A stretch of 9,880 nucleotides of DNA, taken from contig LUZO01000204.1 of NCBI GenBank assembly GCA_001603685.1, positions 1-9,880 on the forward strand. The letters are read 5' to 3'. The notes under the pieces were generated by a model. The model was not told the DNA's origin, did not search any database, and worked only from the letters and a program-made list of their open reading frames with translations. Both the position numbers and the translations under genes were made by a program. This stretch comes from Bacteroidales bacterium Bact_23. GTDB taxonomy: Bacteria > Bacteroidota > Bacteroidia > Bacteroidales > Lentimicrobiaceae. This document shows positions 1-6,880 of the stretch, piece after piece. Every line of letters begins with the position of its first letter. The first letter of the stretch is position 1.

Positions 1-344
1 ATAAATAGCAGTGTTTTAATAATTCCGAGCAGCGCCCCGGCAAAGCGGTTGAGAAATCCCAATTCTACAATTTTTATAACTTTCTCCAGGAGCTTTCCGA
101 GGAGATACACTAAAAGTACAATAGTAGCAAAGCAGATTAAAAACGCCGCTAAATACATATATTGCGCATCGGAACCGGTAATGCTGATGAGAATATCTTT
201 AACGCTACCGGCAAAGCTTAATGAGAGGATTATTCCTAAGATAAACCCTGCCATTGAGGCTATACTTAGAATGAAGCCTTTCATAAATCCTGAAATAGCA
301 GAGATGGCCAGTAATACAAGAATAACGATATCAATCCAATGCAT
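1..344 (-). CDS. CvpA family membrane protein (partial, C-terminus beyond window)
   Basis: The frame opens at ATG 344-342 and stays open for 114 codons to the window edge, so the C-terminus is missing. The product begins MHWIDIVILVLLAI and has three strongly hydrophobic segments (about residues 4-20, 24-46 and 62-83). It carries two CvpA family hallmarks: a G-F-M-K-G-F turn after the first helix (19-24) and an N-R-F-A-G-A-L-L-G motif (99-107) leading into another hydrophobic stretch. CvpA-family proteins are inner-membrane proteins named for colicin V production and linked to envelope homeostasis; their molecular activity is not settled. The start lies 7 bp past the mlaF stop, so it is probably the third gene of the mlaE-mlaF operon. 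GC is about 39% (my count over 300 bases), clearly below its neighbours, with many ATA, TTA and AGT codons. The family call is firm; the cellular role is not. Confidence 0.85.
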   Translation of the reverse strand, partial: MHWIDIVILVLLAISAISGFMKGFILSIASMAGFILGIILSLSFAGSVKDILISITGSDAQYMYLAAFLICFATIVLLVYLLGKLLEKVIKIVELGFLNRFAGALLGIIKTLLF

Positions 345-351
345 CTTGGTT

Positions 352-1095
352 CTATTTCAGCTTTCGCGTCAGTTCGGTGGCAAACACAAACTCATTCAGC
401 TCGGGGTTATCGCTTCTCAGCACGGTATCCTTGTTGCCTTCCCACCACAGTTGCCCTTTGTGGACAAACGCAATCTTATCGCCGATTTCTATCACCGAGT
501 TCATGTCGTGGGTATTGATGACGGTGGTGATGTTGTACTCCTGGGTGATTTCGCTGATCAGGTTGTCAATTACATTGGCGGTGTGGGGATCGAGGCCCGA
601 GTTTGGCTCATCGCAGAAGAGGTACTTCGGATTCATGGCGATGGCGCGGGCGATGGCCACGCGCTTTTTCATTCCACCGCTCAGTTCGGCAGGAAAGAGC
701 TTGTTGGCATTCGGCAGGTTTACACGCGACAGGCAAAAATTGGCCCTCTCCAGTTTCTCTTCCAGCGTCTGGTCGGTAAACATCGAAAGCGGAAACATGA
801 TATTCTCCTCCACGGTCATCGAATCGAAGAGCGCTCCGCCCTGAAAGGTCATCCCGATCTCCTGGCGAATCACCTTCATCTCATCGAACGACATTTTTGA
901 AAACGCCCTGCCGTCGTATTCCACCTTTCCCTTGTCAATCTCGAAAAGCCCGACCAGGCACTTCATCAGAACCGTTTTGCCCGAACCGCTCTGACCGATG
1001 ATCAGGTTGCATTTTCCCTCCTCGAACCTGCACGATACATCATTGAGTACCAAATGATCGCCAAACGACTTGAAAATATTCTTCGCTTCAATCAT
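352..1095 (-). CDS. mlaF: MlaF-like ABC transporter ATP-binding protein (phospholipid/MCE transport)
   Basis: This is a full-length 247-residue ABC ATPase. Visible motifs are Walker A GQSGSGKT (34-41), the Q-loop in FQGGALFDSMTVEEN (Q85), signature LSGGM (138-142), Walker B ending in D162-E163, the D-loop SGLD, and the H-loop histidine H196 in NTHD. The FQGGALFDSMTVEEN segment and the LSGGMKKRVAIARA signature are typical of MlaF/Ttg2A, the cytoplasmic ATPase of the MCE phospholipid transporter that maintains outer-membrane lipid asymmetry. Asn165 takes the place of the more usual Thr in DEPTSGLDP; I recall this as common in Bacteroidota MlaF and not a defect. The ATG overlaps the mlaE stop by 4 bp (ATGA), indicating translational coupling with the permease. 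No MlaD or MlaB partner lies next to it. The direction of lipid movement cannot be read from sequence. Confidence 0.93.
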   Translation of the reverse strand: MIEAKNIFKSFGDHLVLNDVSCRFEEGKCNLIIGQSGSGKTVLMKCLVGLFEIDKGKVEYDGRAFSKMSFDEMKVIRQEIGMTFQGGALFDSMTVEENIMFPLSMFTDQTLEEKLERANFCLSRVNLPNANKLFPAELSGGMKKRVAIARAIAMNPKYLFCDEPNSGLDPHTANVIDNLISEITQEYNITTVINTHDMNSVIEIGDKIAFVHKGQLWWEGNKDTVLRSDNPELNEFVFATELTRKLK

Positions 1096-1838
1096 GACAG
1101 CAGGAGTTGGGTAAGGATAAGATTAAAAACAATGATGGCAATGCTGCTGTGGACAACGCCCTTTGTACTCGATTCGCCCACCTCCAGCGCTCCGCCTTTG
1201 GTGTAAAAGCCGTGATATCCCGAAATGGAGACGATCAGAAATGCAAAAACCACCGTTTTCACCAGCGCATAGAAGATATCGTAAGTCTCGAAAAAAGCCT
1301 TGATGCCATACACATATTCGCTGCTGGCAACCAGTCCGGTGAAAATGCCGGCCAGCCATCCTCCGGTTACCGCCATCACCATACTCATGATAATCAGAAT
1401 GGGATTGATGAGGACGGCGGCGATGATTTTAGGGAAAATCAGGTAGGTGGCGGGGTTGATTCCGATGATTTCGATGGCGTCGATCTGTTCGGTAACGCGC
1501 ATGGTACCAAGCTCTGATGCCACTCTGGAGCCGACTTTTCCGGCAAGAATCAGGCTGATGATGGTGGGCGAAAACTCAAGTACCACCGACTGGCGGGTAA
1601 CAAAACCAATGGTATAGAGCGGAATAAAGGGCGTGTCGATGTTGAAAGCCATCTGAATACAGACAACGGCGCCCATGAAAGTGGAAATAAACGCCACAAT
1701 GCCTACCGAATCAAGGCCGAGATTCTCCACCTCAACCATAATCTGGCGGATGTAAATCGACTGTTTCTCAGGGCGTTTGAAGACCTGACGCATCAGCATA
1801 ATATACCTGCCGATATGAAAAAGGAAGCTTCTGATCAC
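1092..1838 (-). CDS. mlaE: MlaE-like ABC transporter permease (phospholipid/MCE transport)
   Basis: This 248-residue polytopic inner-membrane protein carries the MlaE/Ttg2B family signature: LAGKVGSRVASELGTMRV followed by TEQIDAIE, at about residues 98-124. Further hydrophobic segments (about 137-170 and 190-208) and a C-terminal helix ending LILTQLLLS match the usual 245-260 residue size. In the family, MlaE forms a dimeric transmembrane core energised by MlaF and docked to MlaD. The start is GTG at 1838-1836. Starting there keeps the FHIGRYIMLMRQVF segment that family members have near the N-terminus; the next ATG, codon 14, would remove half of it. It is the first gene of the minus-strand operon mlaE-mlaF-cvpA. 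No convincing Shine-Dalgarno or promoter match is seen upstream, only a one-mismatch TAnnTTTG box at 1862-1855 without a matching -33 element. Confidence 0.92.
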   Translation of the reverse strand: MIRSFLFHIGRYIMLMRQVFKRPEKQSIYIRQIMVEVENLGLDSVGIVAFISTFMGAVVCIQMAFNIDTPFIPLYTIGFVTRQSVVLEFSPTIISLILAGKVGSRVASELGTMRVTEQIDAIEIIGINPATYLIFPKIIAAVLINPILIIMSMVMAVTGGWLAGIFTGLVASSEYVYGIKAFFETYDIFYALVKTVVFAFLIVSISGYHGFYTKGGALEVGESSTKGVVHSSIAIIVFNLILTQLLLS

Positions 1839-2153
1839 GATATTTTCGTTTGTGCTAAAGTAATAATATTTTTTATTGATGCCGCCCCGGATAATGCTAT
1901 TCCTCCGTCAGGCAGGGTTAATTCACTGCAAGGGAGTGCCGCCGGGCTCTTTATCAGAAAAGGTATCACTTTCTGTTTCAGGATATTTAAAATTAAATTG
2001 TGATGGTTCATCCGTTGCCGGGCCGGTGATTAATCCTTAAATTTATCTCCACGCAATGCACTAAGTTAGCATACATTTTCGTTTAATTGTCAGTTGCCAT
2101 AAATGATTTACTATTTTTGAAGTCTCTAATCATCTTCACCATAAAACAGTAAT
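1839..2153. other. divergent intergenic region, no gene seen
   Basis: These 315 bp separate the start of mlaE (minus strand) from the start of the small lipoprotein (plus strand). The right end is AT-rich and holds a good plus-strand promoter (see 2087-2119). A short plus-strand frame (1815-2003) runs through the left part, overlapping the 5' end of mlaE antisense. It has no recognisable domain, and I regard it as spurious. I see no tRNA, strong hairpin terminator or repeat. The minus-strand promoter for mlaE must lie here but could not be placed with confidence. Confidence 0.6.
2087..2119 (+). promoter_or_regulatory. Bacteroidota-type promoter for the lipoprotein/sprT-like operon
   Basis: The -7 box TATTTTTG (2112-2119) is an exact match to TAnnTTTG. 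A TTG -33 element (2087-2089) lies 22 bp upstream, within the spacer range known for Bacteroidota primary sigma promoters; a second TTG at 2094-2096 would give a 15-bp spacer. Initiation would fall near 2126, leaving a leader of about 28 nt before the ATG at 2154. The leader has no Shine-Dalgarno sequence, as is usual in this phylum. Confidence 0.55.
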
Positions 2154-2336
2154 ATGAAAGTAAAAAGCATTCTTACCCTTGTGATTCTTCTTGCTGTTCT
2201 TGCATTATCCTCATGTTCTGCGCCTGCATACAAGCAGAATAAGTACAAAAGGGCCAGGCGTTCGGGCAGGGATTGCGGATGTATCATCATGCCGGATAGC
2301 AGAGTTGAAGTGCTGACTTATAATGAGGCGAAGTAA
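2154..2336 (+). CDS. small putative lipoprotein (60 aa)
   Basis: The 60-residue product has a type II signal peptide: MKVK, a hydrophobic run from residues 5-18, then the lipobox L-S-S-C with Cys21 as the lipidation site. The mature 40 residues are strongly basic at first (KYKRARRSGR), carry a short C-G-C pair (41-43), and end in an acidic and polar tail. No Asp follows the lipid cysteine, so there is no obvious inner-membrane retention signal. The promoter at 2087-2119 places it first in the operon. Its 3' end overlaps the SprT-like gene by 14 bp in another frame, which suggests coupled translation. I do not recognise a named family. Small lipoproteins with a basic patch and Cys-Gly-Cys are, as I recall, found in other Bacteroidales, but the function is unknown. 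The signal peptide and promoter make a real gene likely. Confidence 0.75.
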   Translation: MKVKSILTLVILLAVLALSSCSAPAYKQNKYKRARRSGRDCGCIIMPDSRVEVLTYNEAK

Positions 2337-2988
2337 GCTTTCTGCTGAGGTTCTGGCCGGATATTTACCCGAAGGATGCGTTGAGCCGGTTGTTGACTGG
2401 TTCAACCGGCGTCCCGTTGTGCTGCGCATTACCCGCTCACGCAGTTCCAAACTGGGCGATTTCAGAAGCGGAACCGCAACCATTTCACCGGTTATCACCA
2501 TCAACAACGATCTGAATCCTTACCGGTTTCTGATTACCCTGCTGCATGAAATGGCACATGCCGAGGTCTATTTCAGCTACAAACGCCGGATGGCTCCCCA
2601 CGGGCGGGAGTGGAAAGAGGAGTACCGCAGGCTGGCAATGCCGTTCCTGGAACCCGGCCTGCTTCCTGAGATGATCCGGATCACCTTTTACAAATACCTG
2701 ATCAACCCGAAGGCTTCGAGCAGTGCGGATGTGCATTTGCTTTATGCCCTGAAACAGTACGATAAACCGGGCGAGGGCGTTCCGGTTTTTAAGCTAAACC
2801 CCGGAACGCTGTTTGCGCTGCCCAACGGTTCGGTATTCCGCAAAGGGGAGAAGCGCAGAAAACTGTACAAATGCGAGTGCATTGATAACCGGAAAACCTA
2901 TTTGTTCAATCCCATGGCTGAAGTCTTTCCCCTGCAGCCGGAGAGCGGGCAGAAACCCGGAGCGGCAAAGGCCGCAAATATGAATTAG
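2323..2988 (+). CDS. SprT-like zinc metalloprotein
   Basis: This 221-residue protein has the SprT/Spartan-type metal site: HEMAH (75-79) gives two zinc histidines and the catalytic glutamate E76. A conserved P-H-G-R-E-W segment (92-97) supplies the third ligand, H93. Upstream, RITRSRSSKLGDFR (35-48) is typical of Bacteroidota SprT-like proteins and supports the chosen start. The family is named for SprT and for eukaryotic Spartan, a protease that degrades DNA-protein crosslinks; the activity of bacterial members is mostly inferred. The C-terminal region, where a four-cysteine zinc ribbon is often found, shows only a C-E-C (about 188-190) and lacks a second pair, so the ribbon looks lost or degenerate. 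No signal peptide is present, so it is cytoplasmic. It overlaps the preceding lipoprotein gene by 14 bp and is followed 24 bp later by the mannose-1-phosphate guanylyltransferase gene. Confidence 0.85.
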   Translation: MRRSKLSAEVLAGYLPEGCVEPVVDWFNRRPVVLRITRSRSSKLGDFRSGTATISPVITINNDLNPYRFLITLLHEMAHAEVYFSYKRRMAPHGREWKEEYRRLAMPFLEPGLLPEMIRITFYKYLINPKASSSADVHLLYALKQYDKPGEGVPVFKLNPGTLFALPNGSVFRKGEKRRKLYKCECIDNRKTYLFNPMAEVFPLQPESGQKPGAAKAANMN

Positions 2989-3012
2989 TAACCAATCAAC
3001 CAACCAATTGAT

Positions 3013-4104
3013 ATGAATAAAAACAATTACTGTATCATTATGGCGGGAGGCATCGGCGCCCGGTTCTGGCCGCTGAGCCGCCAGAACAATCCCAAGCAGT
3101 TTATCGATATTCTGGGTACGGGAGAAACGCTGATCCAAACCACCTTCAAGCGGTTTACCACAGTGTGTCCGCCCGAAAACATATACATTGTCACCAATGA
3201 AATATACAAGGATCAGGTACTGAGTCAGTTACCGCTCGTCAGCGAAGAGCAGGTGCTTTGCGAACCAGCCCGCAGAAATACGGCTCCCTGCATCGCTTAT
3301 GCCAACTACCGCATTCTTCAGCGGAATCCGGAGGCTAACATCGTAGTGGCACCATCCGACCACATCATCCTGAAGGAAGACATCTTCACCGAAGTGATTA
3401 CCTCGGCGCTGAAGGCCTCCGCCGAGAACGACTGGCTGCTTACCCTCGGCATTCAGCCCAGCCGCCCCGATACCGGCTACGGCTACATCCAGTTCGAGGA
3501 AACAGAAGTACATTCACACGATGCCAGAATCAGAAAGGTGAAAACCTTTACCGAAAAGCCTCAGCTTGAGATGGCTATGCAGTTTCTGGCAAGTGGCGAT
3601 TTCCTGTGGAACTCCGGAATCTTCATCTGGCGGCTGAAAACCATTCTTGCCGCTTTCGACAAGTACCTGCCCGAAGTGGACCAGCTCTTCAGGAGCGGTA
3701 TCGGAAAATATAACACCCCCGCTGAAGATGCCTTTATCCAGCAGACATATTCGGTTTGCAAAAGCATCTCCATCGACTATGGCGTGATGGAGAAGGCGGA
3801 GAATGTTTATGTGCTTGCTTCCGATTTCGGATGGAGCGACCTGGGAACCTGGGGTTCGCTGTACGACACCCGGAAGAAGGACGAAAAAGGAAATGCCGTG
3901 GTGGGGCAGAATGTAATGCTCTACGATACGCGCAACTGCATTGTAAATATGCCCGCCGATAAACTGGTGGTACTGCACGGGCTCGACGACTTCATCGTTG
4001 TGGAAGACGAAGGGGTGCTGCTGATATGCCGGAAAGGAGACGAGCAGCAGATCAGGCAGTTCGTCAATGATGTGCTCATCGAGAAAGGCGAAAAATATGT
4101 TTAA
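3013..4104 (+). CDS. mannose-1-phosphate guanylyltransferase (GDP)
   Basis: The enzyme converts mannose-1-phosphate and GTP to GDP-mannose and pyrophosphate, the donor precursor for mannose and fucose in capsule, O-antigen and glycoproteins. The 363-residue product opens with the nucleotidyltransferase signature M-A-G-G-I-G-A-R-F-W-P-L-S-R (10-23) followed by N-P-K-Q-F (26-30). It continues with EPARRNTAP (84-92), APSDH (113-117), TGYGYI (154-159) and FTEKP (179-183), then WNSGIFIW and SIDYGVME. Length and end point show a single-domain ManC-type enzyme without the phosphomannose isomerase (cupin) domain of bifunctional AlgA/ManC proteins; this is the usual form in Bacteroidota. It is cytoplasmic. 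It lies 24 bp after the SprT-like gene, with a CAACCAACCAAT run but no Shine-Dalgarno before the ATG, and 17 bp before the peptidase gene. No other sugar-nucleotide genes are adjacent. Confidence 0.93.
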   Translation: MNKNNYCIIMAGGIGARFWPLSRQNNPKQFIDILGTGETLIQTTFKRFTTVCPPENIYIVTNEIYKDQVLSQLPLVSEEQVLCEPARRNTAPCIAYANYRILQRNPEANIVVAPSDHIILKEDIFTEVITSALKASAENDWLLTLGIQPSRPDTGYGYIQFEETEVHSHDARIRKVKTFTEKPQLEMAMQFLASGDFLWNSGIFIWRLKTILAAFDKYLPEVDQLFRSGIGKYNTPAEDAFIQQTYSVCKSISIDYGVMEKAENVYVLASDFGWSDLGTWGSLYDTRKKDEKGNAVVGQNVMLYDTRNCIVNMPADKLVVLHGLDDFIVVEDEGVLLICRKGDEQQIRQFVNDVLIEKGEKYV

Positions 4105-4121
4105 TTCAATAACAGATTAAG

Positions 4122-6335
4122 ATGAAAAAATTATTCACACTCATTTTTGTTGCGCTGGCTTTTGCCGGCCGGGCCGATGAAGGCATGTGGCTGCCTCTGT
4201 TTATCGAGCGGCTCAACTATGTGGATATGCAGAAGGAAGGGCTTCAGCTTACCGCTGAGGAGATCTACAGCATCAACCACTCCAGCCTTAAGGACGCCAT
4301 CATTCAGTTTGGCGGCGGCTGTACCGGCGAAATCATCAGCAGCAAAGGGCTGATTCTCACCAACCACCACTGTGGTTACGGCGCCATTCAGTCGCACAGC
4401 ACCATCGAGCACGATTATCTGGCCGACGGCTTCTGGGCCCGCACCCTTGACGAAGAGCTTCCCAATGAAGGGCTTACAGCCCGTTTCCTCGTAAGAATTG
4501 AGGATGTAACCGGTCGGATTCTGAAAGAGCTGAACGACCAGATGACTGAAAAGGAGCGCAATGCGAAGATTGCCGAGCTGTCGAAAGTGATTCAGAAAGA
4601 AGCAACCGAAGGAACGGATTACGATGCCAGGGTGGCTCCATTCTTCAACGGCAACGAGTTCTACCTTTTTGTTTACCTGGTTTACCGCGATGTCCGTTTT
4701 GTAGGCGCTCCTCCTTCATCTATCGGTAAATTCGGTGCCGACACCGACAACTGGATGTGGCCCCGTCACACCGGCGACTTTGCGCTTTTCAGGGTATATA
4801 CCGCTCCGGACGGCAAACCGGCAGCCTATTCGAAAGAGAATGTCCCGCTGAAACCAAAGCACCATCTGCCCATTGCAACCGACGGATACGAGAAGGGCGA
4901 TTTCGCCATGATCATGGGCTATCCCGGAAGCACCGACCGCTACCTCACCTCATGGGGCGTTAAGCTGGCCATCGAAGTAAGTAATCCCACCGTTGTAAAA
5001 ATCCGCGAAAAGAAGCTGGACATCATGAAGCAGGATATGGATGCCGACCGTGAAGTGGCCATCAAATACGCTTCGAAATACGCCGGCACCTCCAACTACT
5101 GGAAATTCTTCATCGGCCAGACCAGAGGGCTGAAGAGGCTGAAAATCTTTGAAGAGAAACAGGAGATAGAAAGAGGCTTTACCCGGTGGGTGAATGCCGA
5201 TGCCGCCCGCAAAGCCAGATACGGCAGCGCGCTGGGAGATATCGAAACCGCCTACCGCGTACTGAATGAATACACCCTGCAGCGCTGGTACTACATCGAA
5301 TCGATGTTGCGTGGCGCCGAGGTGATGTCGCTGGCTCAGTCGTTTGCCGGACTTGAAAAGGAGCTGGCTGAGAAAGAGCCATCGGCCGAAAAGCTGGGCA
5401 GGATGAAACAGGCGCTGAATGGTGCAGTTGAAAGGCATTTCAAGAATTACAACCAACCCACCGATGTGAAGCTGCTCTCCGCCATGCTGCAGATGTATTA
5501 CGAGAATGTTCCGGTTCATCAGCAGCCGGCCGCTTTCAGGCAGATGATTGAGAAAAACAAAAAGAACTACGACAAAATGGCTGCCGATATCTTTGCAAAA
5601 TCCATCTTCGCCGATGAGGCAAAGGTCAGGGCATTCCTCGAAAAGCCGTCACATAAAGCCATCGCAAAAGATCCCGCATTCGTTCTCTCGTCGATGATGA
5701 TGGAGAACTTCCGCAATAATCAGAAGAACCTGGAAGAGGCCAACGAGATGCTCGAAAGGGGCAACCGCCTGTTTGTAGCCGGACTCAGGGAGATGCAGCC
5801 GGAGAAGAAATTCTATCCCAATGCCAACTCGACCATGAGACTCACCTACGGCCAGATTCTGGATTATTACCCGGCCGATGCCATCCACTACAACTACTTC
5901 ACCACCCTTGCCGGCGTGATGGAGAAGGAAGACGACTCAAAATGGGAGTTTGTGGTGCAGCCGAAACTGAAAGAGCTGTATCAGAAGAAGGATTTTGGCA
6001 TCTGGGCTAACAAGGACGGAACCATGCCGGTTAACTTCCTGGCAAATACCGATATTACCGGCGGCAACTCAGGCAGCCCGGTAATGAATGGCAGGGGCGA
6101 ACTCATCGGCCTGGCATTCGATGGGAACTGGGAAGCCATGAGCGGCGATATCGCCTTTGAACCGGAATACCAGCGCACCATCAGCGTGGATATCCGTTAT
6201 GTGATGTTTATCATCGACAAATATGCCGAAGCCAAAAACATCATCAGTGAACTGACCCTGGTGAGCAACCGGGTGAAACCCAAAGCGGGAACCCCGGCAG
6301 AAACCAAGGTTATGGAGATGGAAGCCGTTGAATAA
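4122..6335 (+). CDS. S46 family dipeptidyl peptidase, DPP7-type
   Basis: This secreted serine exopeptidase should release dipeptides from peptide N-termini in the periplasm or at the cell surface. The 737-residue precursor has a signal peptide (MKKLFTLIFVALAFAGRA) and a mature start at about D19-E-G-M-W-L, as in known S46 enzymes. The triad is visible: H83 in T-N-H-H-C-G-Y-G, D219 in R-H-T-G-D-F-A-L-F-R, and S650 in G-G-N-S-G-S-P. Between them sits the large helical insertion of the family. Gly668, 18 residues after the serine in A-F-D-G-N-W, is at the position that is Arg673 in Porphyromonas gingivalis DPP11. Glycine there marks DPP7-type enzymes, which prefer hydrophobic P1 residues over Asp/Glu. 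The gene follows the guanylyltransferase gene by 17 bp and ends shortly before an intrinsic terminator. It is intact, with no frameshift. Confidence 0.93.
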   Translation: MKKLFTLIFVALAFAGRADEGMWLPLFIERLNYVDMQKEGLQLTAEEIYSINHSSLKDAIIQFGGGCTGEIISSKGLILTNHHCGYGAIQSHSTIEHDYLADGFWARTLDEELPNEGLTARFLVRIEDVTGRILKELNDQMTEKERNAKIAELSKVIQKEATEGTDYDARVAPFFNGNEFYLFVYLVYRDVRFVGAPPSSIGKFGADTDNWMWPRHTGDFALFRVYTAPDGKPAAYSKENVPLKPKHHLPIATDGYEKGDFAMIMGYPGSTDRYLTSWGVKLAIEVSNPTVVKIREKKLDIMKQDMDADREVAIKYASKYAGTSNYWKFFIGQTRGLKRLKIFEEKQEIERGFTRWVNADAARKARYGSALGDIETAYRVLNEYTLQRWYYIESMLRGAEVMSLAQSFAGLEKELAEKEPSAEKLGRMKQALNGAVERHFKNYNQPTDVKLLSAMLQMYYENVPVHQQPAAFRQMIEKNKKNYDKMAADIFAKSIFADEAKVRAFLEKPSHKAIAKDPAFVLSSMMMENFRNNQKNLEEANEMLERGNRLFVAGLREMQPEKKFYPNANSTMRLTYGQILDYYPADAIHYNYFTTLAGVMEKEDDSKWEFVVQPKLKELYQKKDFGIWANKDGTMPVNFLANTDITGGNSGSPVMNGRGELIGLAFDGNWEAMSGDIAFEPEYQRTISVDIRYVMFIIDKYAEAKNIISELTLVSNRVKPKAGTPAETKVMEMEAVE

Positions 6336-6345
6336 TAAGCCTTTG

Positions 6346-6377
6346 AAACAGCCTGAACCGTCAGGCTGTTTCTTTTT
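6346..6377 (+). terminator. rho-independent terminator after the S46 peptidase gene
   Basis: A perfect 11-bp stem AAACAGCCTGA (6346-6356) / TCAGGCTGTTT (6361-6371) closes a 4-base loop ACCG and is followed by CTTTTT. It lies 10 bp past the peptidase stop and closes the plus-strand unit that starts at the 2087-2119 promoter. The A-rich 5' arm makes it partly symmetric, but with the T-run on the plus strand it is clearly oriented that way. Confidence 0.9.
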
Positions 6378-6406
6378 CTATTCATTGCTTTTAAATACAG
6401 GAACCC

Positions 6407-6880
6407 ATGTCTCTGGAAATTGAACGCAAATTCCTGGTAAAGGGGAGCGATTACCGCAATGTGGCCGTTCCCGTTGTTTACCGGCAGGGCTATCTGGCCA
6501 TCTTCTCCAATCGTGAGGTCAGGGTGCGGATTGCCGGCGAAAAGAGTTTCATCACGGTGAAAAGCAAGGTGGACGATACCACCCGTCATGAATTTGAATA
6601 TGCCATTCCCATTGAGGATGCGGAGTTTATGCTTGACAACCTGTGCAGCGGTTCCGTTATAGGAAAGCGCCGTTACCGCATTCCGCAGGAGCCGCTTTGC
6701 TGGGAGGTTGATGAGTTTCTGGGCGACAACGATGGGCTTGTGGTGGCCGAGATTGAACTGCCTCATGCGGATTTCGCTTTTGAAAAACCGGCGTGGGTGG
6801 GTGAGGAGATCAGCGGTGACGATCGCTACCTGAATGCCGCCCTCTCGCTGAACCCATACAAAAACTGGAAAAATGAATAA
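6407..6880 (+). CDS. CYTH domain protein (probable inorganic triphosphatase)
   Basis: This 157-residue single-domain protein has the CYTH (CyaB-thiamine triphosphatase) signature E-I-E-R-K at the N-terminus (E4, E6, K8). The alternating charged strands that line the triphosphate tunnel follow: R39/R41 in R-E-V-R-V-R-I, K52/K54 in T-V-K-S-K, E62/E64 in H-E-F-E-Y, then K-R-R-Y-R, W-E-V-D-E-F and A-E-I-E-L. Characterised small bacterial members hydrolyse inorganic triphosphate using divalent metal; a few make cAMP. The triphosphatase role is inferred from the family and small size. It is cytoplasmic, with no signal peptide. A weak AGGA sits 4 nt before the ATG. The gene starts after the terminator at 6346-6377 and overlaps the MutS-like gene by 8 bp, so the two are probably translated together. 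No clear TAnnTTTG promoter lies in the 29 bp between terminator and start. Confidence 0.9.
   Translation: MSLEIERKFLVKGSDYRNVAVPVVYRQGYLAIFSNREVRVRIAGEKSFITVKSKVDDTTRHEFEYAIPIEDAEFMLDNLCSGSVIGKRRYRIPQEPLCWEVDEFLGDNDGLVVAEIELPHADFAFEKPAWVGEEISGDDRYLNAALSLNPYKNWKNE

Noticed and set aside
49..900. Long plus-strand open frame (283 codons) across the cvpA and mlaF genes
   Set aside because: It is antisense to two genes with clear family motifs, and its translation has no recognisable domain; it is a shadow of the GC-rich third codon positions of mlaF.
1855..1862. Minus-strand TACTTTAG as a -7 box for mlaE
   Set aside because: One mismatch to TAnnTTTG and no TTG at a proper distance upstream, so it is too weak to call.
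1815..2003. 62-codon plus-strand frame in the divergent intergenic region
   Set aside because: It begins antisense inside mlaE and lacks a promoter, signal peptide or any known motif; I judge it a chance frame.
2990..3012. CAACCAACCAAT run before the guanylyltransferase gene as a regulatory repeat
   Set aside because: Only two to three imperfect 4-bp units, too short to support a function.
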